Source of the DNA: Steromphala cineraria
Lineage: Eukaryota; Mollusca; Gastropoda; Trochida; Trochidae
Direction of reading: 5' to 3'
Assembly (NCBI GenBank): GCA_916613615.1
Contig: OU744728.1
Location: 33,626,450-33,690,449 of the forward strand
DNA: 64,000 bases
Of this stretch, positions 1 through 13,970 are shown piece after piece (the stretch's first letter is position 1; each line of letters starts with the position of its first letter). The position numbers and the translations under genes were made by a program. The notes under the pieces were generated by a model that searched no databases, was not told the origin of the DNA, and was given only the letters and a program-made list of their open reading frames with translations.

Positions 1-960
1 AAATATTGACTTGCCTTTGGACTGTTTGTTGTTTGCTTTTGACGCAATGATATTGCCTATCCTATCTTATGGTTCAGAAATTTGGGCTTTTGAAAATCTT
101 GATTGCCTTGAAAATATCCATCTAAAATTTCTTCGACTTATAACAGGACTCAGAAACTCCACCCCAAGATTTGTTCTCTATGGAGAACTCGGGCGATTTC
201 GAATCACTATCAGCATCTACAATTATCTAAATTTTGATAAATGATGGCGCAAAAACAATAGATAACCCCTGGTTGACAAAAGTCGAACATATTTTAGATG
301 GTATTGGATTATCGTATATATTTATAAAACCGTCATCTTGTACAACTCAATGGCTAGTTTCGCAGGTAGGGCAAAATCTTAAAGACCAATTTATTCAAAA
401 ATGGAGAAGTGATATCGCTTCAAGCTCAAAAGGATTTTATTATCAATACTTTAAAGATTTTCCACTATTTGAAACTTATCTTTCATTCCCGAAACGAATT
501 TCTATCCCATTATTGAGATTTATCACATCTAACCATTATCTACCAATAGAAACTGGCCGCTGGGAAAATAAACCACGCTGTGAAAGAACATGTAGATTAT
601 GTAAATCCACTTCTGTTACTGATGAATGTCACTATGTTTTTGAACGTAAATTTTAAAGACTTTGTAATGAGAGGAAAACATATATCTTATCCAATGATTC
701 AATGTATCCAAGCCTACATAATTTTGTCAAACTTTTCTCAACTAAGGACACTAAGCAAATAACCAATTTATCAAAATTTGTATCAAAAATAGAATCTTTA
801 ACAAAAAACAGTTAACTGCAGCCATATTGTATTGGATTTTGTATATATATTTATATAAATATATGTTTATTGCTATATATTGTGTAACTTTACTTGTATA
901 TATGCTCTTGTACCACCTACGTGGTTTTATGAGAATTGATTTGATTGATTGATTGATTTA
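1..960 (+). mobile_element. 3' end of a non-LTR retrotransposon (LINE) with TGAT-type tail
   Basis: The window opens inside a degraded LINE. Its reading frame is broken near 240, and the 3' UTR ends in a short (TTGA/TGAT)n run at about 938-958. A short tandem-repeat tail rather than poly(A) is typical of CR1/L2/RTE-type LINEs, so this is a different lineage from the LINEs at 1654 and 22705. Clade assignment is tentative because only the C-terminal part is present. Confidence 0.65.
11..656 (+). pseudogene. LINE ORF2 C-terminal fragment, frameshifted
   Basis: Two overlapping frames (11-244 and 234-656) together encode the region after the reverse-transcriptase catalytic core. The motif ILSYGSEIWAF, then a segment with IHLKFLRLITG and YGELGRF, is the familiar post-RT region of invertebrate LINE polyproteins. 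Near 580-640 there is a Cys/His-containing stretch (CRLCKS...CHYVF) resembling the C-terminal zf-RVT-like knuckle. A frameshift at about 234-244 and the early end mark it as non-functional. No catalytic YxDD motif is in the window because the element starts upstream. Confidence 0.65.
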
Positions 961-1637
961 CCACGATTTCATACCAATGGTCTTCGGTTGTTAATATCTC
1001 AGCGGTTTTAAGTTGGATTTGACTTATTTTTTGACTTTTGGCCTATGTAGCTATATATCTTTTTGCAGCATGAAACCTCACTTAAATGTGTCTCATATAT
1101 CCAATTGCTGATCAGCCTTTCATTGCTAAAACCAACATTGTGTTTCCTAAAGTCTACCATTTTACAACCAGTAATATTTTTTCTCATAAGTTCCTAAAAA
1201 CTGAGTTATCGAGCGACATCCTGAACCAAATGCATCAAAAACAAACTTTCCTCTCGCAGAGAAACTTGTTCACTTGCGTTGTGTAACATATTCCAGGCGT
1301 ACACGTTCCTACAGTGTGAGAAATGGCTTTAAGTTGTATATATACAATACTACATGTTTATACAATAATAATTGGCTTGATTAAACCATTATTGAGCCGT
1401 CGGATATCTAAGCTATCGGAATATAAAAAATGAGTGTTTTTTGGTTTAAATATGTGTATGTAAATGAACGATTAAAAAGGTGTCATTACACGTTGAAAAA
1501 TGATCATTAGGTGAAACTACTTCCCTTCTGCTACGTGACCGTCATAGAATGTAGACTTACTTCAAAGATAAAAATGTCTATCATAAAGTATTTTCTATTT
1601 CTATTGTTATCTCACATAAGATATCGACTGTGCTAAC
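961..1637. other. Non-coding gap, nothing recognised
   Basis: AT-rich sequence between two LINE fragments. The only open frame (1086-1286, 66 codons) has no recognisable feature and no composition change, and I treat it as chance. Confidence 0.5.
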
Positions 1638-1648
1638 AACATTGTGTT

Positions 1649-2704
1649 TTGTTGTACAACAATTATTTTCCATTAAATCTTCTTTTCAAGTTGGGTGCCA
1701 ACATCTCATCCTATGGTCTTTGTAAAACTAATAACCCTTATTGGCAAGATCTGATACACAATTGGAATAAATATTATCAGTCACATGTAACAGACACACG
1801 AGATATCAGTGCTATTTTGGCCGAACCAATCTGGTTTAACCACCAATGTATCGACTCAACCTTTATTTTCGAAGACTGGTTTCGAAAGGGAGTACATCAC
1901 AAAGATTTATGCTGTGAGAAAGGTTTCCTCCCTTTCCTAGATTTGAAACAAAAATTTAACCTGAAGGGTACATATTTAGACCATTATCGTGTTGTCAGCA
2001 ATCTTCCTAAAAAATGGAAAAATGTTATAGATAATTCTAGTCCAATCTGTATGTATGATTTGCACATTAATACTTTTTTTATGGAATGGATGAAACCTAC
2101 GAGTTCTAGGAAGATCTATGATAAGCTTGTGCAAAGTGACCAACTGCCCAATATTTGTAATAAATGGCAACAAATGTTTATTGCTGATCTTAACTGGGAA
2201 GAAATATTCAAACTTCCAAGACAATGTTGCAAGGATATTAAACTTCAAGACTTTCAATTTAAATTTTTACACCATATTATATATACTAAACTTGAGCTAT
2301 CTAAAATGAAACTGATTGACAGTTGTATTTGTACTAGATGCAACAACGAAACTGAATCAATTGTACATGTATACTATGAATGTCCATTGGTTGCTTTATT
2401 TTGGTCTGAATTTGAACAGTTTCTTAAACTGCATCTGTGTTATGAAATTCATTTCAGTTTAGAATCCATTTTGTTTGGTATTCAGGAATCTGTGGATTTC
2501 AAGTTGTTGAATCATATTCTGTTGGCTGCAAAAAGATATATATATATAAGTTGTATTAGAAATGACCCTCTGTACTTTACTGCATTTATTGCATCTTTGA
2601 AAAGTATTTTTCAAGTGGAAAAATATATCGCCAGAATGAAAAACCGGTCAGATCAATTTTTGAGAAAATGGTTGCCATTGCAAAATGTATTAGTGGTAAA
2701 TTGA
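1649..2704 (+). pseudogene. LINE ORF2 C-terminal domain (zf-RVT region), 5'-truncated
   Basis: This open frame of 351 codons encodes only the C-terminal third of a LINE ORF2 protein. Shared landmarks with the ORF at 22873-24711 include NPYW, PIWFNH (PLWFNH in the other copy), an EDWFRKG-type motif, and a cysteine/histidine knuckle with CTRCNNE...HVYYECP followed by FW. That knuckle is the zf-RVT signature found C-terminal to the reverse transcriptase in Tx1/L1-like elements. The endonuclease and RT cores are absent because of 5' truncation. The frame is still open, which suggests fairly recent insertion. The first methionine is host sequence or chance, since LINE homology starts around 1655. 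Confidence 0.8.
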
Positions 2705-2831
2705 ATATCATTGTATATCCTTCCAAATAGAACAAAGTTGTTTTTACATGCACTTATCTCACTCTCTATGTAAACAAGAATCATGTCATGAATGTACCCT
2801 CTCATGTGAATAAAAATATCTAAAAAAAACA
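1654..2831 (+). mobile_element. 5'-truncated Tx1/L1-like LINE copy with target-site duplication
   Basis: A LINE 3' end inserted as a truncated copy. The 16-bp sequence AACATTGTGTTTTGTT occurs immediately before it (1638-1653) and again just after its A-rich tail (2832-2847), which is the signature of target-primed reverse transcription. The tail is AATAAAAATATCTAAAAAAAA at about 2811-2829. The encoded protein matches, segment by segment, the C-terminal part of the minus-strand LINE at 22873-24711 in this same window, so both belong to one family. Confidence 0.85.
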
Positions 2832-2847
2832 AACATTGTGTTTTGTT

Positions 2848-3954
2848 TTCATGGTAGGAATAGGTGGAACATTCCACTTTGCTCATAGGGTGAAGGTTGT
2901 TTAACTTCAAGCCACTGGTGCATGAAGATGTTTTGATAAGACTGTAGGCATTCTTCCATGTAGGCATTAGTGAACGCCACCGACACGCTGGGTAAACGTT
3001 TCAGTGACCACAGTCTGTTCGCCGGGGCTAATTAGGCGGTGTATTTCAAAAGCCGTGTTTAGGCAGGTTATAACCTGGTATACCTTCCCATTTCGTAAAT
3101 TCAAAGTTGAAAGAAAATTTCAAGCCCCTTTTTAAGAATCCAGAAAGTTGTCATAGACCATTTCAGTCCACCTTTAAAAAACGCCTAAGTCAAATAACAT
3201 TTGCTTCCAAATGCGAAATAGACCTTCTGCGAAGATTTTAAAAATATGCATCTTAATAGTTTTTCGACGCATTTGAGGTTATTTAGGTGATTCGATCATT
3301 TGCCAAATACATAGTGTCTCCGATGTGACAGAATTATATCATCTTGTTAATTTGACAACATGTTGTAAAACAGGTATTTCTTTTGAAATATCATCTTCAC
3401 ATATCTTAAAAAATGTTAAATTTGGTTTAATACAGTAGGATAAATTTGATATATTGTATTTGCTATCCCTTATTTCCCCACGTACTAGGCAAAATGGGAC
3501 ACTGTCCTCAAATTTCTTTATTTCACGTGGGTCCGTTTTAACAACAATGATCATTACAACGATAATGTCGTATAGCAATTGTGATACTCTCCTGGGTCAT
3601 ATAAATAATACCCTCTTGAAGTTTGGTATCAAAATCATTTTGAAAGTTAGCTATCCCATTTTCCCCTATATATGACTGTTATAAGATTTTCATTGAAAGC
3701 AATAATTTATCACATACATTTGTAATTGCTATTTGGGTGTGAATATGTGGGATGTTTTGAAATTACATCATTTATTATGCCATCTATATACATTTGTTTT
3801 GAAGCAAAATGATATGTGTTGAAAATCACGGAGTAGCTCTTTAGGAAAACAAATGTGCTGTATTATGCTAATTCATTAACAAAACTAAGAAAAAAATACT
3901 TGAATGATAGAAGAGGAGTATATTTACAAATAATTCATAATAAAAGTTATCAGT
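2848..3954. other. Non-coding gap, nothing recognised
   Basis: AT-rich sequence with small overlapping frames on both strands (for example 3339-3578 and 3454-3675) that show no domain or coding bias. I see no gene, RNA or clear repeat here. Confidence 0.5.
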
Positions 3955-4225
3955 TACGACAGCATTTTGTCGTAGTAAATTAATGCATTCCACAATCGTA
4001 GCTTCGATGATCGGTTCCAGCTCTTCATTTCACGATGTTTTTATTATTTTAGCGATACACTTTATTCTTTGTCAAATTGTTTAATCTTGAACAACTGAAA
4101 TGATAACCTCACAAACATATTTGAAATTAAGTGTGAAATTATCATGTAAAAACGGAAAGTCCTCCTGAATTTCGCTTCCACAAAAAATACCCTGCTCGAA
4201 TGGTCCCTTTAATGACATAATTAAT
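3955..4225 (+). repeat. Dispersed repeat, copy 1 (partner at 34735-35155)
   Basis: About 270 bp that recurs in the same orientation 30 kb away. Shared blocks include a GTAGCTTCGAT segment, GATACACTTTATTCTTTGTC, ACAAACATATTTGAAATTAA and GAAAGTCCTCCTGAATTT. The partner has about 180 bp of extra sequence before the last block. This copy ends about 100 bp before the satellite array begins. The family is unidentified; a non-autonomous DNA transposon is possible. Confidence 0.75.
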
Positions 4226-7200
4226 CAAATCATTTAGCATAGGTTCAGTGGTTCAGGAAAGTACACAAAAGAACAAGCATATGTTTGAAGAAGAGTCTTT
4301 TTTAATAACATTGATATTTTGATATAAATAATCAGCAATACACAAGATTATGAAAGATACATTCTGTTCGACAATAAACGATCAGCCATACACAAGCTAA
4401 TGTCAGATACATTCTGTTCGACAATAAACGATCAGCAATACACAAGCTTATGTCAGATACATTCTGTTCGACAATAAACGATCAGCAATACACAAGCTTA
4501 TGTCAGATACATTCTGTTCCACAATAAACGATCAGCAATATACAAGATTATGAAAGATACATTCTGTTCGACAATAAACGATCAGCAATACACAAGCTTA
4601 TGTCAGATACATTCTGTTCGACAATAAACGATCAGCAATACACAAGCTTATGTCAGATACATTCTGTTCGACAATTAACGATCAGCAATACACAAGCTTA
4701 TGTCAGATACATTCTGTTCAACAATAAACGATCAGCAATACACAAGATTATGTCAGATACATTCTGTTCCACAATAAACGATCAGCAATATACAAGCTTA
4801 TGTCAGATACATTCTGTTCGACAATAAACGATCAGCAATACACAAGCTAATGTCAGATACATTCTGTTCCACAATAAACGACCAGCAATACACAAGCTTA
4901 TGTCAGATACATTTTGTTCCACAATAAACGATCAGCAATATACAAGATTATGTCAGATACATTCTGTTCCACAATAAACGATCAGCAATACACAAGATAT
5001 TGAAAGATACATTCTGTTCCACAATACAGTAAACGATCAGCAATACACAAGATTATGAAAGATAATTATTCTGTTCCACAATAAACGGTCAGCAATACAC
5101 AAGCTTATGTCAGATACATTCTGTTCCACAATAAACCATCAGCAATACACAAGATTATGTCAGATACATTCTGTTCCACAATAAACGATCAGCAATATAC
5201 AAGCTTATGTCAGATACATTCTGATTCACAATAAACGATCAGCAATATACAAGCTTATGTCAGATACATTCTGTTCGACAATAAACGATCAGCAATACAC
5301 AAGATTATGAAAGATACATTCTGTTCCACAATAAACGATCAGCAATATACAAGCTTATGTCAGATACATTCTGTTCGACAATAAACGATCAGCAATACAC
5401 AAGCTTATGTCAGATACATTCTGTTCGACAATAAACGATCAGCAATACACAAGCTTATGTCAGATACATTCTGTTCGACAATAAACGATCAGCAATATAC
5501 AAGATTATGAAAGATACATTCTGTTCGACAATAAACGATCAGCAATACACAAATCTATGTCAGATACATTCTGTTCCACAATAAACGATCAGCAATATAC
5601 AAGATCATGAAAGATGCATTCTGTTCCACAATAAACGATCAGCAATACACAAGCTTATGTCAGATACATTCTGTTCGACAATAAACGATCAGCAATACAC
5701 AAGCTTATGTCAGATACATTCTGTTCCACAATAAACGATCAGCAATACACAAGCTTATGTCAGATACATTTTGTTCCACAATAAACGATCAGCAATATAC
5801 AAGATTATGTCAGATACATTCTGTTCCACAATAAACGATCAGCAATACACAAGATATTGAAAGATACATTCTGTTCCACAATACAGTAAACGATCAGCAA
5901 TACACAAGATTATGAAAGATAATTATTCAGTTCCACAATAAACGGTCAGCAATACACAAGCTTATGTCAGATACATTCTGTTCGACAATAAACGATCAGC
6001 AATATACAAGATTATGAAAGATACATTCTGTTCGACAATAAACGAACAGCAATATACAAGATTATGTCAGATACATTCTGTTCCACAATAAACGATCAGC
6101 AATATACAAGATTATGTCAGATACATTTTGTTCCACAATAAACGATCAGCAATATACAAGATTATGTCAGATACATTCTGTTCCACAATAAACGATCAGC
6201 AAAACACAAGATATTGAAAGATACATTCTGTTCCACAATACAGTAAACGATCAGCAATACACAAGCTTATGTCAGATACATTCTGTTCCACAATAAACGG
6301 TCAGCAATACACAAGATTATGTCAGATACATTCTGTTCCACAATAAACGATCAGCAATATACAAGATTATGAAAGATACATTCTGTTCCACAATAAACGA
6401 TCAGCAATACACAAGCTTATGTCAGATACATTCTGTTCGACCATAAACGATCAGCAATACACAAGCTTATGTCAGATACATTCTGTTCGACAATAAACGA
6501 TCAGCAATACACAAGCTTATGTCAGATACATTCTGTTCCACAATAAACGATCAGCAATACACAAGATTATGAAAGATACATTCTGTTCCACAATAAACGA
6601 TCAGCAATACACAAGCTTATGTCAGATACATTCTGTTCCACAATAAACGATCAGCAATACACAAGATTATGAAAGATACATTCTGTTTGACAATAAACGA
6701 TCAGCAATACACAAACTTACGTCAGATACATTCTGTTCCACAATAAACGATCAGCAATACACAAGCTTATGTCAGATACATTCTGTTCCACAATAAACGA
6801 TCAGCAATACACAAGATATTGAAAGATACATTCTGTTCGACAATAAACAATCAGCAATATACAAGATTATGTCAGATACATTCTGTTCCACAATAAACGA
6901 TCAGCAATACACAAGATTATGAAAGATAATTCTGTTCCACAATAAAGTAAACGATCAGCAATACACAATATATTCAAAGATAATTTGCTCCACAATAAAC
7001 GATCAGCAATATACAAGATTATGAAAGATACATTTTGTTCCACAATAAACGATCAGCAATACACAAGCTTATGTCAGATACATTCTGTTCGACCATAAAC
7101 GATCAGCAATATACAAGATTATGTCAGATACATTCTGTTCCACAATAAACGATCAGCAATATACAAGCTTATGTCAGATACATTCTGTTCGACAATAAAC

Positions 7201-8449
7201 GATCAGCAATATACAAGATTATGAAAGATACATTCTGTTCGACAATAAACGATCAGCAATATACAAGATTATGTCAGATACATTCTGTTCCACAATAAAC
7301 GATCAGCAATATACAAGATTATGTCAGATACATTCTGTTCGACAATAAACGATCAGCAATATACAAGATTATGTCAGATACATTCTGTTCCAAAATAAAC
7401 GATCAGCAAAACACAAGATATTGAAAGATACATTCTGTTCCACAATAAACGGTCAGCAATACACAAGCTTATGTCAGATACATTCTGTTCGACAATAAAC
7501 GATCAGCAATATACAAGATTATGTCAGATACATTCTGTTCCACAATAAACGATCAGCAATATACAAGCTTATGTCAGATACATTCTGTTCGACAAGAAAC
7601 GATCAGCAATATACAAGATTATGAAAGATACATTCTGTTCGACAATAAACGATCAGCAATATACAAGATTATGTCAGATACATTCTGTTCCACAATAAAC
7701 GATCAGCAATATACAAGCTTATGTCAGATACATTCTGTTCGACAATAAACGATCAGCAATATACAAGATTATGAAAGATACATTCTGTTCGACAATAAAC
7801 GATCAGCAATATACAAGATTATGTCAGATACATTCTGTTCCACAATAAACGATCAGCAATATACAAGATTATGTCAGATACATTCTGTTCCACAATAAAC
7901 GATCAGCAAAACACAAGATATTGAAAGATACATTCTGTTCCACAATACAGTAAACGATCAGCAATACACAAGCTTATGTCAGATACATTCTGTTCCACAA
8001 TAAACGGTCAGCAATACACAAGCTTATGTCAGATACATTCTGTTCCACAATAAACGATCAGCAATATACAAGATTATGAAAGATACATTCTGTTCCACAA
8101 TTAACGATCAGCAATACACAAGCTTATGTCAGATACATTCTGTTCCACAATAAACGGTCAGCAATACACAAGCTTATGTCAGATACATTCTGTTCCACAA
8201 TAAACGATCAGCAATATATAAGATTATGTCAGATACATTCTGTTCCACAATAAACGATCAGCAATATACAAGCTTATGTCAGATACATTCTGTTCGACAA
8301 TAAACGATCAGCAATATACAAGATTATGAAAGATACATTCTGTTCGACAATAAGCGATCAGCAATATACAAGATTATGAAAGATACATTCTGTTCGACAA
8401 TAAACGATCAGCAATATACAAGATTATGTCAGATACATTCTGTTCCACA

Positions 8450-11209
8450 ATAAACGATCAGCAATATACAAGCTTATGTCAGATACATTCTGTTCGACAA
8501 TAAACGATCAGCAATATACAAGATTATGAAAGATACATTCTGTTCGACAATAAACGAACAGCAATATACAAGATTATGTCAGATACATTCTGTTCCACAA
8601 TAAACGATCAGCAATATACAAGATTATGTCAGATACATTCTGTTCCACAATAAACGATCAGCAATATACAAGATTATGTCAGATACATTCTGTTCCACAA
8701 TAAACGGTCAGCAATACACAAGCTTATGTCAGATACATTCTGTTCCACAATAAACGATCAGCAATATACAAGATTATGAAAGATACATTCTGTTCCACAA
8801 TAAACGATCAGCAATACACAAGCTTATGTCAGATACATTCTGTTCGACCATAAACGATCAGCAATACACAAGCTTATGTCAGATACATTCTGTTCGACAA
8901 TAAACGATCAGCAATACACAAGCTTATGTCAGATACATTCTGTTCCACAATAAACGATCAGCAATACACAAGATTATGAAAGATACATTCTGTTCCACAA
9001 TAAACGATCAGCAATACACAAGCTTATGTCAGATACATTCTGTTCCACAATAAACGATCAGCAATACACAAGATTATGAAAGATACATTCTGTTTGACAA
9101 TAAACGATCAGCAATACACAAACGTACGTCAGATACATTCTGTTCCACAATAAACGATCAGCAATACACAAGCTTATGTCAGATACATTCTGTTCCACGA
9201 TAAACGATCAGCAATATACAAGATTATGAAAGATACATTCTGTTCGACAATAACCGATCAGCAATATACAAGCTTATGTCAGATACATTCTGTTCGACAA
9301 TAAACGATCAGCAATATACAAGATTATGTCAGATACATTCTGTTCCACAATAAACGATCAGCAATATACAAGATTATGTCAGATACATTCTGTTCCACAA
9401 TAAACGATCAGCAAAACACAAGATATTGAAAGATACATTCTGTTCCACAATAAACGGTCAGCAATACACAAGCTTATGTCAGATACATTCTGTTCCACAA
9501 TAAACGATCAGCAATATACAAGATTATGTCAGATACATTCTGTTCCACAATAAACGATCAGCAATATACAAGATTATGTCAGATACATTCTGTTCGACAA
9601 TAAACGATCAGCAATATACAAGATTATGAAAGATACATTCTGTTCGACAATAAACGATCAGCAATATACAAGATTATGTCAGATACATTCTGTTCCACAA
9701 TAAACGATCAGCAATATACAAGCTTATGTCAGATACATTCTGTTCGACAATAAACGATCAGCAATATACAAGATTATGAAAGATACATTCTGTTCGACAA
9801 TAAACGATCAGCAATATACAAGATTATGTCAGATACATTCTGTTCCACAATAAACGATCAGCAATATACAAGATTATGTCAGATACATTCTGTTCGACAA
9901 TAAGCGATCAGCAATATACAAGATTATGTCAGATACATTCTGTTCCACAATAAACGATCAGCAAAACACAAGATATTGAAAGATACATTCTGTTCCACAA
10001 TACAGTAAACGATCAGCAATACACAAGCTTATGACAGATACATTCTGTTCCACAATAAACGGTCAGCAATACACAAGCTTATGTCAGATACATTCTGTTC
10101 CACAATAAACGATCAGCAATATACAAGATTATGAAAGATACATTGTGTTCCAGAATTAACGATAAGCAATACACAAGCTTATGTCAGATACATTCTGTTC
10201 CACAATAAACGGTCAGCAATACACAAGCTTATGTCAGATACATTCTGTTCCACAATAAACGATCAGCAATATATAAGATTATGTCAGATACATTCTGTTC
10301 CACAATAAACGATCAGCAATATACAAGCTTATGTCAGATACATTCTGTTCGACAATAAACGATCAGCAATATACAAGATTATGAAAGATACATTCTGTTC
10401 GACAATAAGCGATCAGCAATATACAAGATTATGTCAGATACATTCTGTTCCACAATAAACGATCAGCAATATACAAGCTTATGTCAGATACATTCTGTTC
10501 GACAATAAACGATCAGCAATATACAAGATTATGAAAGATACATTCTGTTCGACAATAAACGAACAGCAATATACAAGATTATGTCAGATACATTCTGTTC
10601 CACAATAAACGATCAGCAATATACAAGATTATGTCAGATACATTCTGTTCGACAATAAACGATCAGCAATATACAAGATTATGTCAGATACATTCTGTTC
10701 CACAATAAACGATCAGCAAAACACAAGATATTGAAAGATACATTCTGTTCCACAATACAGTAAACGATCAGCAATACACAAGCTTATGTCAGATACATTC
10801 TGTTCCACAATAAACGGTCAGCAATACACAAGCTTATGTCAGATACATTCTGTTCCACAATAAACGATCAGCAATATACAAGATTATGAGAGATACATTC
10901 TGTTCCACAATAAACGATCAGCAATACACAAGCTTATGTCAGATACATTCTGTTCGACCATAAACGATCAGCAATACACAAGCTTATGTCAGATACATTC
11001 TGTTCGACAATAAACGATCAGCAATACACAAGCTTATGTCAGATACATTCTGTTCCACAATAAACGATCAGCAATACACAAGATTATGAAAGATACATTC
11101 TGTTCCACAATAAACGATCAGCAATACACAAGCTTATGTCAGATACATTCTGTTCCACAATAAACGATCAGCAATACACAAGATTATGAAAGATACATTC
11201 TGTTTGACA
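8450..11209. repeat. Satellite higher-order unit, copy 1 (2,760 bp)
   Basis: Rare monomer variants recur at exactly 2,760 bp: AAACGTACGTCAG at 9120 and 11880, CCACGATAAACG near 9195 and 11955, CATTGTGTTC at 10141 and 12901. Phase is kept by two 5-bp CAGTA insertions per unit (55 x 50 + 10). Before about 8450 the correspondence at this offset is lost, so this is the first of two consecutive units. Confidence 0.85.
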
Positions 11210-13970
11210 ATAAACGATCAGCAATATACAAGCTTATGTCAGATACATTCTGTTCGACAATAAACGATCAGCAATATACAAGATTATGAAAGATACATTC
11301 TGTTCGACAATAAACGAACAGCAATATACAAGATTATGTCAGATACATTCTGTTCCACAATAAACGATCAGCAATATACAAGATTATGTCAGATACATTC
11401 TGTTCCACAATAAACGATCAGCAATATACAAGATTATGTCAGATACATTCTGTTCCACAATAAACGGTCAGCAATACACAAGCTTATGTCAGATACATTC
11501 TGTTCCACAATAAACGATCAGCAATATACAAGATTATGAAAGATACATTCTGTTCCACAATAAACGATCAGCAATACACAAGCTTATGTCAGATACATTC
11601 TGTTCGACCATAAACGATCAGCAATACACAAGCTTATGTCAGATACATTCTGTTCGACAATAAACGATCAGCAATACACAAGCTTATGTCAGATACATTC
11701 TGTTCCACAATAAACGATCAGCAATACACAAGATTATGAAAGATACATTCTGTTCCACAATAAACGATCAGCAATACACAAGCTTATGTCAGATACATTC
11801 TGTTCCACAATAAACGATCAGCAATACACAAGATTATGAAAGATACATTCTGTTTGACAATAAACGATCAGCAATACACAAACGTACGTCAGATACATTC
11901 TGTTCCACAATAAACGATCAGCAATACACAAGCTTATGTCAGATACATTCTGTTCCACGATAAACGATCAGCAATATACAAGATTATGAAAGATACATTC
12001 TGTTCGACAATAACCGATCAGCAATATACAAGCTTATGTCAGATACATTCTGTTCGACAATAAACGATCAGCAATATACAAGATTATGTCAGATACATTC
12101 TGTTCGACAATAAACGATCAGCAATATACAAGATTATGTCAGATACATTCTGTTCCACAATAAACGATCAGCAAAACACAAGATATTGAAAGATACATTC
12201 TGTTCCACAATAAACGGTCAGCAATACACAAGCTTATGTCAGATACATTCTGTTCCACAATAAACGATCAGCAATATACAAGATTATGTCAGATACATTC
12301 TGTTCCACAATAAACGATCAGCAATATACAAGCTTATGTCAGATACATTCTGTTCGACAATAAACGATCAGCAATATACAAGATTATGAAAGATACATTC
12401 TGTTCGACAATAAACGATCAGCAATATACAAGATTATGTCAGATACATTCTGTTCCACAATAAACGATCAGCAATATACAAGCTTATGTCAGATACATTC
12501 TGTTCCACAATAAACGATCAGCAATATACAAGATTATGAAAGATACATTCTGTTCGACAATAAACGATCAGCAGTATACAAGATTATGTCAGATACATTC
12601 TGTTCCACAATAAACGATCAGCAATATACAAGATTATGTCAGATACATTCTGTTCGACAATAAGCGATCAGCAATATACAAGATTATGTCAGATACATTC
12701 TGTTCCACAATAAACGATCAGCAAAACACAAGATATTGAAAGATACATTCTGTTCCACAATACAGTAAACGATCAGCAATACACAAGCTTATGACAGATA
12801 CATTCTGTTCCACAATAAACGGTCAGCAATACACAAGCTTATGTCAGATACATTCTGTTCCACAATAAACGATCAGCAATATACAAGATTATGAAAGATA
12901 CATTGTGTTCCACAATTAACGATCAGCAATACACAAGCTTATGTCAGATACATTCTGTTCCACAATAAACGGTCAGCAATACACAAGCTTATGTCAGATA
13001 CATTCTGTTCCACAATAAACGATCAGCAATATATAAGATTATGTCAGATACATTCTGTTCCACAATAAACGATCAGCAATATACAAGCTTATGTCAGATA
13101 CATTCTGTTCGACAATAAACGATCAGCAATATACAAGATTATGAAAGATACATTCTGTTCGACAATAAGCGATCAGCAATATACAAGATTATGTCAGATA
13201 CATTCTGTTCCACAATAAACGATCAGCAATATACAAGCTTATGTCAGATACATTCTGTTCGACAATAAACGATCAGCAATATACAAGATTATGAAAGATA
13301 CATTCTGTTCGACAATAAACGATCAGCAATATACAAGATTATGTCAGATACATTCTGTTCCACAATAAACGATCAGCAATATACAAGATTATGTCAGATA
13401 CATTCTGTTCGACAATAAACGATCAGCAATATACAAGATTATGTCAGATACATTCTGTTCCACAATAAACGATCAGCAAAACACAAGATATTGAAAGATA
13501 CATTCTGTTCCACAATACAGTAAACGATCAGCAATACACAAGCTTATGTCAGATACATTCTGTTCCACAATAAACGGTCAGCAATACACAAGCTTATGTC
13601 AGATACATTCTGTTCCACAATAAACGATCAGCAATATACAAGATTATGAAAGATACATTCTGTTCCACAATAAACGATCAGCAATACACAAGCTTATGTC
13701 AGATACATTCTGTTCGACCATAAACGATCAGCAATACACAAGCTTATGTCAGATACATTCTGTTCGACAATAAACGATCAGCAATACACAAGCTTATGTC
13801 AGATACATTCTGTTCCACAATAAACGATCAGCAATACACAAGATTATGAAAGATACATTCTGTTCCACAATAAACGATCAGCAATACACAAGCTTATGTC
13901 AGATACATTCTGTTCCACAATAAACGATCAGCAATACACAAGATTATGAAAGATACATTCTGTTTGACAA
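11210..13970. repeat. Satellite higher-order unit, copy 2 (2,760 bp)
   Basis: Near-identical copy of the preceding 2,760 bp, differing at only scattered positions (for example CAGAATTAACGATAAGC at 10151 versus CACAATTAACGATCAGC at 12911). Agreement stops at about 13975, one period after the start of this copy, so there are two complete head-to-tail units. Beyond that the array instead matches 6711-7060 at an offset of about 7,277 bp. Confidence 0.85.

Noticed and set aside
4600..7748. Open frames of 75 codons inside the satellite
   Set aside because: They are the 50-bp monomer read through three phases; stops recur as soon as a variant monomer appears, and no codon bias or start context supports a protein.
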